A stretch of 64,000 nucleotides of DNA from PALSA-612 sp963765295 (GTDB lineage Bacteria; Actinomycetota; Thermoleophilia; Gaiellales; Gaiellaceae). This document shows, in pieces, positions 16,666-26,279 of this stretch (position 1 is the first letter of the stretch; every line of letters starts with the position of its first letter). The stretch spans positions 124,001 to 188,000 of the forward strand of contig CAVXVO010000007.1 in NCBI GenBank assembly GCA_963765295.1, read 5' to 3'. The position numbers and the translations under genes are program-made. Below the pieces are notes generated by a model, which did not search any database, was not told the origin of the DNA, and saw nothing but the letters and a program-made list of their open reading frames with translations.

Positions 16666-18110
16666 ATGACTCAGACGACCCCTGTCATGGGCGGTGAACA
16701 GACGAGCGGGGAGCGAGGGGGCGATCTCGAGCCCCGGGTCTGGCTGCTGCTCGTCGACCCGCTGCCGAACCGCATCTTCTTCGACTGCGGCATCGTCGAC
16801 GCCCTCAGGCGGGCGCTCGACGACCGTCTCACGGCCGTGTGGCTCGTCGACAAGAAGCACGTCCGTCCGTGGGCCGACCGGGCCCGTGGCATGCCGATGC
16901 TGACGAAGGACGACCTCATGCCGGTCGAGGTACCGCTTCGGCGAGCGCGTCACGCGGAGGGTCGACATCGAGCTCGACAAGCGCATCGGGTTCTTCCCGC
17001 TCGCCGTCCGGCACAGCTTCCGCCACGGTTTCCACGAGGGCCGCTGGGTCTCCGGCCACCGCAACTTCCTGCTCGATCCCGACCGCATCGGGCCGCTGCC
17101 GCGGTGGCAGTTCCTCGAGGGGCCGATGGCGCGCTGGTACTTCTCGCCGACGCGCCGCCACGTGCCGTCGGCGCTGCTCCAGCGCATGCGGGCCGAGTGC
17201 AGCGGCCTGGTGGTGACCAACCTGCAGGCGCGGGCGTCGATGCCGCTCATGCTCGCTGCTCGCCGGCTCGGGATCCCCGTGATCGGCAACGTCGCGAGCT
17301 GGGATCACCAGGTCGGCAAGGGCGTCCTGTCGCCGGGGCTCGACCGCTACCTCGTCCAGAACGAGATCATGCGGAGCGATCTCGAGCGCTTCCACGGCAT
17401 CGCCCCCGAGCGTGTCGTCGTCACCGGCTGGCCGCAGTCCGACGTCTACCACCGGCAGAGGCCCTTCGCCGAGTACGCGGCCCTCCTCGGCCCTCTCGGC
17501 CTCGATCCTGCCAAGCCGGTCGTCCTCTACGCGGGGAACACGCCGACGAACCAGCCGTACGAGGCGAACTACGTGAACAGGATCGTCGACTGGTGGGAGC
17601 AGACGCGGCGGCCCCGGGCGCTTCCAGCTCCTGTTCCGGCCGCATCCGCGGGACGATCAGGTCAAGGAGCGCTTCGCCGCCGCGCTCGACCGCCCGGGGG
17701 CGGCGGTGCAGGACGCGAGCTACACGGATCTCGGCGACCTCGCCACGCTGCTCCAGCACGTCGCCTGTGTGGTCGCGAACGGCGGGACGATCCTGCTCGA
17801 CGGGGTGGCCAACGACCGGCCGTCGGTCTGCATCACCTTCGACGCGGGTGCGCCGCCCGGGGAGCGCTGGGCGGACCTCAATCTCGGCGGCGAGCACTAC
17901 CGCGAGCTGATCGACTCGGACGCCCTCTACCGAGCGGACGACTTCGACGGGCTGTTCGCGGCGGTCGAGCGCGCGCTCGCGCATCCGGACGAGTACGGGG
18001 ACGAGCGCAGGCGCGTCTCGCACGAGGTCATGGGCGAGGTGGACGGGCGGGCCGTCGAGCGGGTCGTCGACGCGATCGTCGACGGCCTCGGCGTCCACAC
18101 CGCGAGATGA
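16666..18110 (+). CDS. GT-B type transferase (glycerophosphotransferase-like), two frameshifts
   Basis: Three frames join into one protein of about 480 residues when single bases are removed near 16933 (in GAGG) and 17613 (in a CCCC run). Visible blocks: RVWLLLVDPLPNRIFFDCG, FRHGFHEGRWVSGHRNFLL, GIPVIGNVASWDHQVGKG, VVVTGWPQSDVYHR, then the donor-side half VVLYAGNTPTNQPYE, FQLLFRPHPRDDQ and VVANGGTILLDGVANDRPSV. The FRPHP and N-G-G-T-I-x-L-D elements resemble CDP-glycerol glycerophosphotransferase and UDP-GlcNAc 2-epimerase-like GT-B proteins. The exact reaction is unknown. The last codons overlap the ATG of the following GT4. Confidence 0.65.
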
Positions 18111-19285
18111 CCGCGGGCGACGAGACCACACTCGTCCTCTACAGCAAGCTCGCCTTCTATCCGATCCACTGGCTGGCGCTCGAGCAGATCGTCGAGCGCT
18201 ACCGCGTGCGGGCCGTCGTGCTCGCCGCTCCCGCGCCCGCGCTCCCCAGCGTGCACGAGGCTCACGGGACGGCAGAGCCGGACGGGCGGATCGAGGTGCG
18301 TCGCATGCCGGCCGGATCGAGGCGCGAGCGCGTGGTCTGGCTCGCGCGCGAGCTTCGAGACGTCGGTCCCGACGCGATCTGGGTGCAGGAGGAGCCGATC
18401 GACCCGTTCCTGCTCGAGATCCTCGCGCTGCATCGGCTCCGCCGGCGCCCGCGGATCGTGGCGTCGGTCTGCGAGAACATCTTCCCGCGGCCCTCGAGCG
18501 CGGTCGTCAGGCTCGCGCGGCGGTCGCTGTGGCCGCGGCTCGACGGCCTGCTCGCGGTCGCCGGCCCGTCGATCGACGGGATCCGTGCCGCCGGGATGCC
18601 GGCGACCGTCCCGGCCGTCTCCCTCGTCGCGGGCGGCCTCGAGCCGCCGCCGCTCGTCGATCGCCGACCGTTGCCGTTCGAGCGCGACGACTTCGTCGTC
18701 GGCTTCGCAGGCCGTATCGTCGAGGAGAAGGGCTGGCGGGTGCTCGTCGAGGCTCTCGGGACGCTGCCGGACGACGTCAAGCTCGCGGTTGCGGGGGACG
18801 GGCCCGATCTCGGCGCGCTGGTCGGGGCGCTCCCCGGACGCGTCCACTCCGCCGGATTGCTCCCGAAGGACGAGCTCTGGGGCTTCTATGCAGCGCTCGA
18901 CTGCCTCGCCGTCCCCTCGCTGACGACGCCGCGCTGGAAGGAGCAGCTCGGAGGCACGCTCCTGGACGGACTGGCGAGCGGCGTACCGGTCGTCGCGTCC
19001 GCGAGCGGCGGCCTGCCGGACGCGATGGGCGACGCGGGCGTGCTCGTCCCGGAGGGCGACGCTGCCGCGCTCGCAGACGCGTTGCGCCGGCTCCGCGACG
19101 ATCCAGCCCTGCGCGCCCGACTCGCCCGTGCCGGCCGCGAGCGCTTCCGCAGCGAGTTCGCGATCCCGGCGTACGCGGACAAGATCGCGCAGGCGCTCGC
19201 GCTGGCGGCGAGAGACGTTAGAGAAGCGTCAGCAGACCGTTTGCATCTCGGGACGGCGCACGGCCCCAGCCAGGTGATCGACTAG
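18107..19285 (+). CDS. Glycosyltransferase family 4
   Basis: A 392-residue GT-B enzyme. The C-terminal half has VVGFAGRIVEEKGWRVLVEAL (near residue 200), VKLAVAGDGPDL, and PSLTTPRWKEQLGGTLLDGLASGVPVVAS, which holds the EX7E-like element (WKEQLGGTLLDG). The N-terminal half is less conserved; IWVQEEPIDPFLLEIL is the acceptor-side region. The ATGA overlap with the previous gene sets the start. Its TAG stop is part of the -10 box for the ABC permease gene. Confidence 0.86.
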   Translation: MTAGDETTLVLYSKLAFYPIHWLALEQIVERYRVRAVVLAAPAPALPSVHEAHGTAEPDGRIEVRRMPAGSRRERVVWLARELRDVGPDAIWVQEEPIDPFLLEILALHRLRRRPRIVASVCENIFPRPSSAVVRLARRSLWPRLDGLLAVAGPSIDGIRAAGMPATVPAVSLVAGGLEPPPLVDRRPLPFERDDFVVGFAGRIVEEKGWRVLVEALGTLPDDVKLAVAGDGPDLGALVGALPGRVHSAGLLPKDELWGFYAALDCLAVPSLTTPRWKEQLGGTLLDGLASGVPVVASASGGLPDAMGDAGVLVPEGDAAALADALRRLRDDPALRARLARAGRERFRSEFAIPAYADKIAQALALAARDVREASADRLHLGTAHGPSQVID

Positions 19286-19288
19286 CAT
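19283..19288 (+). promoter_or_regulatory. -10 box (TAGCAT) for the Wzm/Wzt operon
   Basis: TAGCAT lies exactly 7 bases before the GTG at 19296 and includes the stop codon of the previous gene. Leaderless geometry. Confidence 0.5.
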
Positions 19289-19295
19289 CGAACGC

Positions 19296-20200
19296 GTGAG
19301 CCTGGTCGGAGAAGACGGCCCTGGACCGCGTCCGCGGATCCGCTCGACGCCGAGGACGAGGGGCTCCTCGAGCTCTCCGGGCGCATCACCAGGATCCGCC
19401 CCGCGAGCAGGCTCCCGCACCTCGACTTCCACGAGCTCTGGCAGTACCGTGAGCTCGCGGCGACGTTTGCCTGGCGTGATTTCAAGGTCCGGTACAAGCA
19501 GTCGTTGATCGGGGTCGCGTGGGCGATCATCCAGCCCGTGATGACGATGATCGTCTTCACGTTCATCTTCGGCACGTTCGCCAAGGTGCCGTCCCAGGGC
19601 CTCCCGTATCCGGTCTTCTCGTACTCGGGCATCCTGCCCTGGACCTACTTCGCCTCGGCGCTCGGCGCCGCGAGCGGGAGTCTCGCGATGAACTCCTCGC
19701 TCGTGACCAAGATCTACTTCCCGCGCGTCCTGCTCCCGCTCGCTGCGATCACCGTTCCAGCGGTCGACTTCGTCGTCGCGTCGTCGGTGCTGTTCGGGCT
19801 GATGGCGTACTACAGCCTGTCGCTCGGCCCCCACGTGCTGCTCGCGCCCGTGTTCATGGTGCTCGCCGCCGCGACCGCGCTCGGCGTCGGCTTGACCTTC
19901 TCCGTGATCAACGTCCGCTATCGAGACGTGCCGTACGCGATCCCGTTCATCATCCAGATCTGGCTCTTCCTGTCGCCGGTGATCTACCCGATCAAGGCGC
20001 TCCACCAGCCGTGGGAACGGCTGATCCTGTCGCTCAACCCGATGAGCGGCGTCATCACGGGCTTCCGCTGGGCTTTGCTCGGGACCCCGCCGCCTTCGGC
20101 GCTGCTGATCACGCTCAGCGTGCTCTCGGCGTGCGGCTTCCTCGCGTTCGGCATCTTCTTCTTCCGGCGTTCCGAGCCCCGGTTCGCGGACACCATCTAG
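19296..20200 (+). CDS. wzm: ABC-2 type polysaccharide export permease (Wzm-like), frameshifted near N-terminus
   Basis: Membrane half of an O-antigen/teichoic acid type ABC exporter. From about 19340 the frame reads continuously: LWQYRELAATFAWRDFKVRYKQ (the conserved amphipathic start), then six membrane helices with GVAWAIIQPVMTMIVFTFIFG and the family signature FLSPVIYPI near the end. The GTG at 19296 reads VSLVGEDGP in another frame; adding one base near 19320 joins it to WTASADPLDAEDEG, giving about 301 residues. Without repair the first usable start would be a TTG at 19505, which would lose the cytoplasmic N-terminus. Partner of the ATPase at 20212. Confidence 0.85.
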
Positions 20201-20211
20201 GAGGTGTGAGC

Positions 20212-21494
20212 GTGCGGCCGATCGTCATCGAGGTCGAGGGGCTCTCGAAGCGCTACCGGCTCGGGCAGTTGCAGGCGGGCTACGACACGCTCCGGGACAC
20301 GATCGCGCACGGAGTGAACCGACGTCCTCAGTCGGGAGCACCGCCCGCCCGCCGAGGAGATCTGGGCGCTCGACGACGTCTCCTTCTCCGTCGAGCAGGG
20401 CGAGGTACTCGGCGTGATCGGGCCGAACGGCGCAGGCAAGTCGACGCTGCTCAAGATCCTGACCCGGATCACCACGCCGACGCGCGGCAACGCCGTCGAT
20501 CCGCGGCCGCGTCGGCAGCCTGCTCGAGGTCGGCACCGGCTTCCACGGCGAGCTGACCGGGCGCGAGAACATCTACCTGAACGGGGCGATCCTCGGCATG
20601 ACGCGGCGCGAGATCACGACGCAAGCTGCCCGACGATCATCGACTTCTCCGGTGTCGAGAAGTTCATCGACACACCCGTGAAGCGCTATTCGAGCGGTAT
20701 GTACGTGCGCCTCGCGTTCTCGGTCGCCGCTCACCTCGAGCCCGAGATCCTGCTCGTCGACGAGGTGCTCGCGGTCGGCGACGCGGAGTTCCAGCGACGC
20801 TGCCTCGGGCGGATGGAGGAGCTCTCGAGCCACGGCCGCACCGTGCTGTTCGTCTCGCACCAGATGCAGGTGCTGGCGCGGCTCTGCGACCGCGCGATCC
20901 TGCTCCGCGAGGGGCGCGTCGTCCAGGACGGGCCGAGCGAACAGGTCGTCGCGCACTACCTGCAGGCACGAGGGCGGCGCCGGGCTCGCGGCGCGTCTGG
21001 CCTGACCTCGCCACGGCGCCCGGCGGCAAGCGCGTGCGCATCCGCGAGGTACGAGTCGTCGACGAGCGACGGACAGCTCGCGGACAGCGTCGACATCCGC
21101 CGTCCGGTCGGCATCGAGATCAGCTTCACGCGTGCTCCGCGACGACGTCGCGGTGTTCCCGCGGATCAAGGTGATCGACCGCGAGGGCAACAACGCGTTC
21201 ACCACCGTCGACGCGAGCCCGGCCTGGATCGAGCGGCCGGCGGTCGGCGACTACGTCGCCACCGCCTGGATCCCGGGCAACCTGCTCAACGAAGGCCTGT
21301 ACACCGTCGAGCCGGGGATCTCGAGCCTGGGCGCGATCGGCACGGACAAGCTCGTACACCAGGCGCGCGTCCCCGAGGCCGTCGCGTTCCACGTCCACGA
21401 CCCGGGCGAGGGCGACACGTCGAAGGGCGGCTACGCGGGGCAGTTCCGCGGCGCCGTCCGGCCGCTGCTCGAGTGGACGACCGAGCGGCGCTGA
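20212..21494 (+). CDS. wzt: Polysaccharide ABC transporter ATP-binding protein (Wzt-like), multiply frameshifted
   Basis: Nucleotide-binding subunit with a C-terminal carbohydrate-binding extension. Pieces in three frames give, in order: IVIEVEGLSKRYRLG, IWALDDVSFSVEQGEV, Walker A GPNGAGKST, GSLLEVGTGFHGELTGREN, signature region KRYSSGMYVRLAFSVA, Walker B ILLVDEVLAVGD, the switch His in FVSHQ, then a Wzt_C beta-sandwich (IRRPVGIEISF, NAFTTVDASPAW). Single-base insertions are inferred near 20330, 20500, 20617-20635 (two), 20968, 20998, 21071 and 21131. AGGAGGT six bases before GTG 20212 fixes the start. Either the region is poorly sequenced or the gene is dead; the conserved motifs favour the first. 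Confidence 0.8.
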
Positions 21495-21508
21495 CCGGTC
21501 TCGCCTCG

Positions 21509-22447
21509 ATGCCGCCGATCCTCCTGCACATCGGCTACCACAAGACCGGCAGCCGCTGGCTCCGCTTCCTGTTCTTCGGGAACCCGCAGACGGGCTTCGG
21601 CTGGGTCGACAAGGCGGGGCCCGACCATCCCGTCCGGCGGCTCGTCGGCGCGCGGCCGCTCGAGTTCGACGCGGAGCAGAGCCGCGCGGAGTTCGAGCCG
21701 CTGTTGCAGAAGCTCGTCGACGAGGGCCTGTCGCCGGTCGTGTCCTTCGAGCGCTTCTCCGGCAATCCGTTCTCGGGCGGCTACGACAGCAAGGAGATCG
21801 CGGACAGGCTCGTCCAGGTCTTCCCGGACGCGCGCGTGCTCGTGGTCGTCCGCGAGCAGCGCAGCATGATCCTCTCGACCTACAAGCAGTACGTGCGGGA
21901 GGGCGGCGCGCTGCCGGTGCGGAAGTTCATGCTGCCGCCGACGTCGAGGAGCATGCGTGTGCCGTGGTTCGACCTGCGCCACTTCGAGTACGACCACCTG
22001 CTCGCCTACTACCACCGGCTGTACGGGGCCGAGGCGGTGCTCGCACTGCCCTACGAGCAGTTCGTCGCCGACCCGGCGTCCTTCGTCGAGCAGATCGCGC
22101 GCTTCGCCGGTCGGCCGCTCGACGAGGAGACGCTCGCCAAGCTGCCGTTCGAGTCGAAGACGAATCCAGGCCCGCCTGCGACCGCGATCGCGGCGCGGCG
22201 CATGCTGAACGGGCTCGGCGTCCGCTCCGACCTCAATCCGGCGCCACCGCTTGCGTCTCCCGTCTTCTGGCGGCTCGGGAAGCGGATCGACCGCCTCAGC
22301 CTCGCGCCGCAAGGAGTCGTCGCGAAGGAGGAGGCGAAGCTGCGCCGAACGATCGAGGAGACCGTGGGCGAGCGATACGTGGAGAGCAACCGCCGCACCG
22401 CGGAGCTGATCGGCGTCGATCTCGGTTCCTACGGCTGGATGACCTGA
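21509..22447 (+). CDS. Sulfotransferase domain protein
   Basis: A 312-residue protein. The PAPS 5'-phosphosulfate loop is IGYHKTGSRWLRFLFF (about residues 8-23). The 3'-phosphate-binding strand and loop are RVLVVVREQRSMILSTYKQYV near residue 110. YEQFVADPASFVEQIARFAG is the usual acceptor-side region. It begins 14 bases after the Wzt stop, so the export operon includes a sulfation step. It differs clearly in sequence from the sulfotransferases at 12737 and 28220, so each probably acts on a different position or polymer. Confidence 0.82.
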   Translation: MPPILLHIGYHKTGSRWLRFLFFGNPQTGFGWVDKAGPDHPVRRLVGARPLEFDAEQSRAEFEPLLQKLVDEGLSPVVSFERFSGNPFSGGYDSKEIADRLVQVFPDARVLVVVREQRSMILSTYKQYVREGGALPVRKFMLPPTSRSMRVPWFDLRHFEYDHLLAYYHRLYGAEAVLALPYEQFVADPASFVEQIARFAGRPLDEETLAKLPFESKTNPGPPATAIAARRMLNGLGVRSDLNPAPPLASPVFWRLGKRIDRLSLAPQGVVAKEEAKLRRTIEETVGERYVESNRRTAELIGVDLGSYGWMT

Positions 22448-22504
22448 GCTCGCGACTGCCCTCGTCAGGCCGCTCGCGCTGATCGCGCTCGGTTCGGTTC
22501 CTCG

Positions 22505-22534
22505 CTGACGCCAACGTCGGCGCTCCGCTACCCT
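22505..22534 (+). promoter_or_regulatory. Promoter with -35 (CTGACG) and -10 (TACCCT)
   Basis: CTGACG (22505-22510) and TACCCT (22529-22534) are separated by 18 bases. Transcription would start near 22541, leaving a leader of about 55 bases that contains GGGAGGT before the ATG at 22596. The remainder of the gap 22448-22595 shows nothing else. Confidence 0.45.
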
Positions 22535-22595
22535 CGGCTGGGAGTTTGGCCGATTTCCAGGCAGATTCTGAAGTCGCATCCCCGGGAGGTCAACG

Positions 22596-23759
22596 ATGAC
22601 GGCACTGTCCAACCACGTCCGTTCCAGGCGGTTCGTACGGCTCGGTCTGCCCCTTGTCGCGCTCGTCGTGGCCGCAGTCGCCCTGCTCGTCCCGGGCCTG
22701 GGCTCGGCCCGGACGGGCGGCTCTGGCGAGCCGACGATCTCCGGCTCGACCTCGGTCGGTGACACCCTGACCGGCTCTCCCGGTTCGTTTGCCCCCAACG
22801 CCGCCAGCTACAAGTACAACTGGCGACGCTGTCCGCCTGACGGCGGGAGCGGCGCGGGCAACTGCGAAGGCATCATCGACGGCCCGTCGCCCGAATACAC
22901 GCTCCAACCTGGCGACGTCGGCTTCACGATTCGCCTGGAGGTCAAGGCGTTCGACGGCGGCGGCGGCAAGCTCGGCAACGCCACCTCGAACGCGACCTCC
23001 GTCGTCACCGGAACGGGCGTCGGCCCGACGAACACCGGGCTGCCGACGATCACCGGCACAGCGGCGGTCGGCCAGACGCTGACCGCGACCGAGGGCACCT
23101 GGGCGAGCAAGTTCCTGGCGAGCTTCGCGGACAGCTGGCTCCGCTGCGACACGAGCGGGAGCAACTGTCTCGCGGTCGGCGAGACGGCAACGACGCACGT
23201 CGTCGCTTCCGCCGACGCGGGCTCCACCCTGCGCTTCGGCGTGACGGCGACGAACCCGGCCGGGACGACCGTGGTGACGTCCGCGCAGACCGCCGTCGTC
23301 CCGGGCGGCGCGCCGACGCCGCCGCCTCCGCCGACGTCTCCTCCTCCCTCACCTTCGCCCAAGGCAGGCTGCCCGGCCACCCGCGGCACGGTGCAGGTGG
23401 CCGCCGTCGTCTTGCCGGCGCGGCTCGTGATCGACCGGCAAATCGCCCAGTCCACGCTGGCCCGAAGCTCGGGACAGACCGTCACCGTGCGCTACCACGT
23501 CGCCGACACCTGCGGCCGGTCGGTGCAAGGCGCGCTCGTTTATGCGACCGGCGTTCCGTTCGGCCAGCTGTCGACGCCGGCGGAGCAGCCGACGGGGGCG
23601 ACCGGGTACGTGAGCCTCACGTTCCAGACGCTGGCCGCCTTCCCGCTCAGCCCGCACCAGGAAAGCGTCGCGATCTTCGTCCGCGCCCGAAAGCAGGGCG
23701 AGAACCTGCTGGCCGGGGTCTCGACGCGCCGGCTGTTCGCGATCCCCGTCAGCCGGTGA
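22596..23759 (+). CDS. Secreted protein with two Ig-like repeats
   Basis: A 387-residue exported protein. Residues 1-38 form a signal peptide (RSRRFVRLGLP then a long hydrophobic run ending GSARTG). Two related Ig-like repeats follow, each opening with a P-T-I-S/T-G-x-x-x-V-G-x-T-L-T motif (near residues 46 and 150) and carrying a Trp-Arg-Cys or Trp-Leu-Arg-Cys core. A Pro-rich hinge (about residues 245-262) leads to a C-terminal beta-rich domain with two Cys. No catalytic signature is recognised. GGGAGGT precedes the ATG. It probably binds or spaces something at the cell surface. Confidence 0.75.
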   Translation: MTALSNHVRSRRFVRLGLPLVALVVAAVALLVPGLGSARTGGSGEPTISGSTSVGDTLTGSPGSFAPNAASYKYNWRRCPPDGGSGAGNCEGIIDGPSPEYTLQPGDVGFTIRLEVKAFDGGGGKLGNATSNATSVVTGTGVGPTNTGLPTITGTAAVGQTLTATEGTWASKFLASFADSWLRCDTSGSNCLAVGETATTHVVASADAGSTLRFGVTATNPAGTTVVTSAQTAVVPGGAPTPPPPPTSPPPSPSPKAGCPATRGTVQVAAVVLPARLVIDRQIAQSTLARSSGQTVTVRYHVADTCGRSVQGALVYATGVPFGQLSTPAEQPTGATGYVSLTFQTLAAFPLSPHQESVAIFVRARKQGENLLAGVSTRRLFAIPVSR

Positions 23760-23778
23760 TCGCGGGCGGGCTCGCGGC

Positions 23779-24572
23779 GTGAACATAGTCGGGATCGTCC
23801 TCCTCCACGACGAGGACGTCTACGCGGAGCGCGTGATCCGGAACGTCTCGGCGTTCTGCGACCGGATCCACGTCGCCGACCACGCATCGTCCGACCACAC
23901 GTGGGAGATCGTCTCCGGGCTGGCGCGGGAGCTCGACAACGTCGACGCGGTGCGAATCTCCCACGCGGCCCGGTCGCACGATCTCGTCCTCCCCTACGTC
24001 GGGACCGACACCTGGGCCTCAGCCCGGACGGCGACGAGTTGTTCGACCCGGCCGGGCTGCGGCGGCTGCGCGCCGAGCTCGAGGCGGGGACCTACGACCG
24101 CTACTTCCGCCTTTTCCCGGGCATGCTCCACTGCGTCGCTCTCGACGAGCGGGCGATGACGGCGAGCGGCTACCTCTCCCCGCCTGCCCGCTCGGGGCCG
24201 AAGCTGTTCAACCTGGCCGCGCTCGAGAGCTGGGACCGTGTGTACCGCGAGCGGCTGCACGAGGGCGAGCCGGTCTTCAAGGCGGGCTGGGACTGGGAGT
24301 CGGTGCTCGTCCTCGGCGACCGGCACGGTTGGGAGGACAATCCGTTCCGGTGCCTCCACGCCTGCTTCCTGCCGCGCTCGAGCCGCGACCCTGAGGGCGG
24401 CGAACACGTGCGTCTGAACATCGGTGAGGCGAACACGCACCGACGGGACATCCGCGGCCGCGTCGCCCGCGTGCTGCGCGGCGGCGTGGCCCCGGTGGGC
24501 GAGTCGTGGAAGCTGGAGAAGTACAGGCGCGGGCCGCTCGTCACGAAGGACGCCACCCCGTTCCTGGCATGA
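23779..24572 (+). CDS. Glycosyltransferase family 2-like, frameshifted
   Basis: The first frame reads VGIVLLHDEDVYAERVIRNV and HVADHASSDHTWEIV, the GT-A nucleotide-binding start. The second frame reads LSPDGDELFDPAGLRRLRAEL, with the DXD-like DGDE that binds the metal and sugar nucleotide, and continues to the end. Adding one G near 24018 in the TGGG run makes a continuous protein of about 264 residues (TDTWGLSPDGDE). Start GTG 23779. The stop overlaps the ATG of the next GT2 by 4 bases. Fold and family are clear; donor and acceptor are not. Confidence 0.75.
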
Positions 24573-25378
24573 CCGTCTCTTTCGTGGTCGCGACCTACGA
24601 GTGGCCGGAGGCGCTCGAGGCGGTCCTCCGCGGGCTCGAAGCCCAGTCCGACCGCGACTTCGAGATCGTCGTCGCGGACGACGGCTCGAGGCCCGCGACA
24701 GCCGAGCTCGTTCGCGCCTGCTCGGCGCACTTGCCGCTTCTGCACGTGCGCCAGGAGGACGAGGGCTACCGCCTCGCCCGGGTACGGAACCTGGGGGCGC
24801 GCGCGGCCTCCGGCGACTACCTCGTGTTCCTCGACGGCGACGTCGTGCCCCGGCGCCACTTCGTCCGTGAGGTGCGCCGGAGCGCGATCGAGGGATGGTT
24901 CGTCGCCGGCAAGCGGCTCCAGCTCGACGCCGCGCTGACGGGTCGCGTCCTCACCGACCGGATCCCGATCCAGCGCTGGTCGCTCCCGCACTGGGCGCTG
25001 CACTACGAGCATGCGCGGCCGCTCGTCGCGCTGACCGGGCGCGACCGCCGCCGGCCGTGGCGCGCCGGGCTCCCCGAGTTCGCGCCGCACGCGGACGGGT
25101 ACGGCTTCCTGCTCGGCGTGTCGCGGGCGGACTTCGAACGCGTGAACGGCTACGACACGCGCTTCGCCGGTTGGGGAGGAGAGGACGTGGACATGGCCGT
25201 CCGCCTCCGTCGTGCCGGACTCCGGTGCGGCTGGCCCGGCCCGCAGAGCACCTTGCTCCACCTCTGGCACGAGACGCGCAAGCCGGCCGAGCGCCCGAAC
25301 GACCCGCTGCTCCGCGAGACGGAGGCAAGCGACCGCATCGATGCGGTCGAGGGCCTGCGCGAGCTCGAGGCCGCGTGA
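24569..25378 (+). CDS. Glycosyltransferase family 2
   Basis: A 269-residue GT-A enzyme. FVVATYEWPEALEAVLRGLEAQ and FEIVVADDGSRPATAEL form the nucleotide-binding half, and DYLVFLDGDVVPR has the DXD element (about residues 91-103). The acceptor-side FAGWGGEDVDMAVRLRRAG (near residue 200) matches the GWGGED motif of galactosyltransferase-like GT2 members, where the ED pair includes the catalytic base. The ATG overlaps the upstream stop, and the stop shares its last A with the ATG of the next gene (TGATG). Confidence 0.87.
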   Translation: MTVSFVVATYEWPEALEAVLRGLEAQSDRDFEIVVADDGSRPATAELVRACSAHLPLLHVRQEDEGYRLARVRNLGARAASGDYLVFLDGDVVPRRHFVREVRRSAIEGWFVAGKRLQLDAALTGRVLTDRIPIQRWSLPHWALHYEHARPLVALTGRDRRRPWRAGLPEFAPHADGYGFLLGVSRADFERVNGYDTRFAGWGGEDVDMAVRLRRAGLRCGWPGPQSTLLHLWHETRKPAERPNDPLLRETEASDRIDAVEGLRELEAA

Positions 25379-26241
25379 TGGATGTCGAGCGCGAGCTCAC
25401 CGTCGTCGTCAAGACGTTCCAGCGCCCGGAGGCGCTGCTCCGTCTCGTGGCGTCGATCCGGCGCTTCTACCCGAGGATCCCGATCCTCGTCGTCGACGAC
25501 TCGGAAATGCCGCTCGAGCCGGTTCCCGAGGGCGTGAGCCGGTACTGGCACCTTCCCTTCGACTCCCTCGGCGTGTCCGCGGGTCGCAACTTCGGCCTCG
25601 CACAGGTCGAGACTGAGCACGTCCTCTTCTGCGACGACGACATGGTCTTCGAGCGAAGGACCGATCTCGCCAGGATGCTCGACACCGTGCTGACGACGCG
25701 GTTCGACGTCGTCTCGTGCATGTGGATGGATCACGATCCGTGGCGGTCGATTCGCCGCGGCTACCGCCGGTACGAGGGAACGCTCGAGGTCGCCGACGGC
25801 GTGCTCGTGCACCGGCTCGGCGCCACGAGGGGCACGGTCGACGGCCTCCCCGTCTTCGACATCGTCCACCAGTTCTTCGTCGCCTCCGTGGAGACGCTCG
25901 GCTCCGAGCCGTGGAACCCGCGACTGAGGGTCGCCGGCGAGCACGTCGACTTCTTCATGGCACTCGGGGAGCGGGGCCTGCTCTCCACGAGGCTCCCCGA
26001 CGTCGTCGTCCACCACTTTCCCCAGCTACCTCCCGAGTACCTCCCGTTTCGTGCGAACACGGCGCCGGACGTCGCGCTCCTGCGCGAGACGAGGGGCTTC
26101 GAGCGCGAGGTGACTGTCGGCCGTCTGTTTCGCCCGACGGACAGGATCGTCCACCGGCTTCCGGGCACCGTTGCACACACGGGCCGTCGGACCGTGCGTG
26201 TCACGCGCCGTCTCGTGCGCGAGGGCCGCCTGCGAGCCTGA
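25378..26241 (+). CDS. Glycosyltransferase family 2 (beta-GalNAc transferase-like)
   Basis: A 287-residue GT-A enzyme. TVVVKTFQRPEALLRLVASIRRFYP opens the fold, then ILVVDDSE. FCDDDMVFERRTDLA (about residues 83-97) has the DXD-type metal site. HQFFVASVETLGSEPW and RVAGEHVDFFMALGERGL contain the G-E-H-x-D-F motif seen in B4GALNT-type GT2 enzymes. A basic C-terminal tail (about 25 residues, many Arg) may lie on the membrane. Directly coupled to the preceding GT2 through TGATG. Confidence 0.85.
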   Translation: MDVERELTVVVKTFQRPEALLRLVASIRRFYPRIPILVVDDSEMPLEPVPEGVSRYWHLPFDSLGVSAGRNFGLAQVETEHVLFCDDDMVFERRTDLARMLDTVLTTRFDVVSCMWMDHDPWRSIRRGYRRYEGTLEVADGVLVHRLGATRGTVDGLPVFDIVHQFFVASVETLGSEPWNPRLRVAGEHVDFFMALGERGLLSTRLPDVVVHHFPQLPPEYLPFRANTAPDVALLRETRGFEREVTVGRLFRPTDRIVHRLPGTVAHTGRRTVRVTRRLVREGRLRA

Positions 26242-26267
26242 TTCCGGCCTCGCTGGCACGACGACGC

Positions 26268-26273
26268 TAGGGT
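26268..26273 (+). promoter_or_regulatory. -10 box (TAGGGT)
   Basis: TAGGGT is 6 bases before the GTG at 26280, with no Shine-Dalgarno sequence. Confidence 0.4.
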
Positions 26274-26279
26274 TTCGGT

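Noticed and set aside
20212..21494. Programmed +1 frameshifting in Wzt
   Set aside because: Eight events in one gene at unrelated contexts, with no stop-codon or slippery-site pattern, are far more simply explained by sequencing errors or decay.
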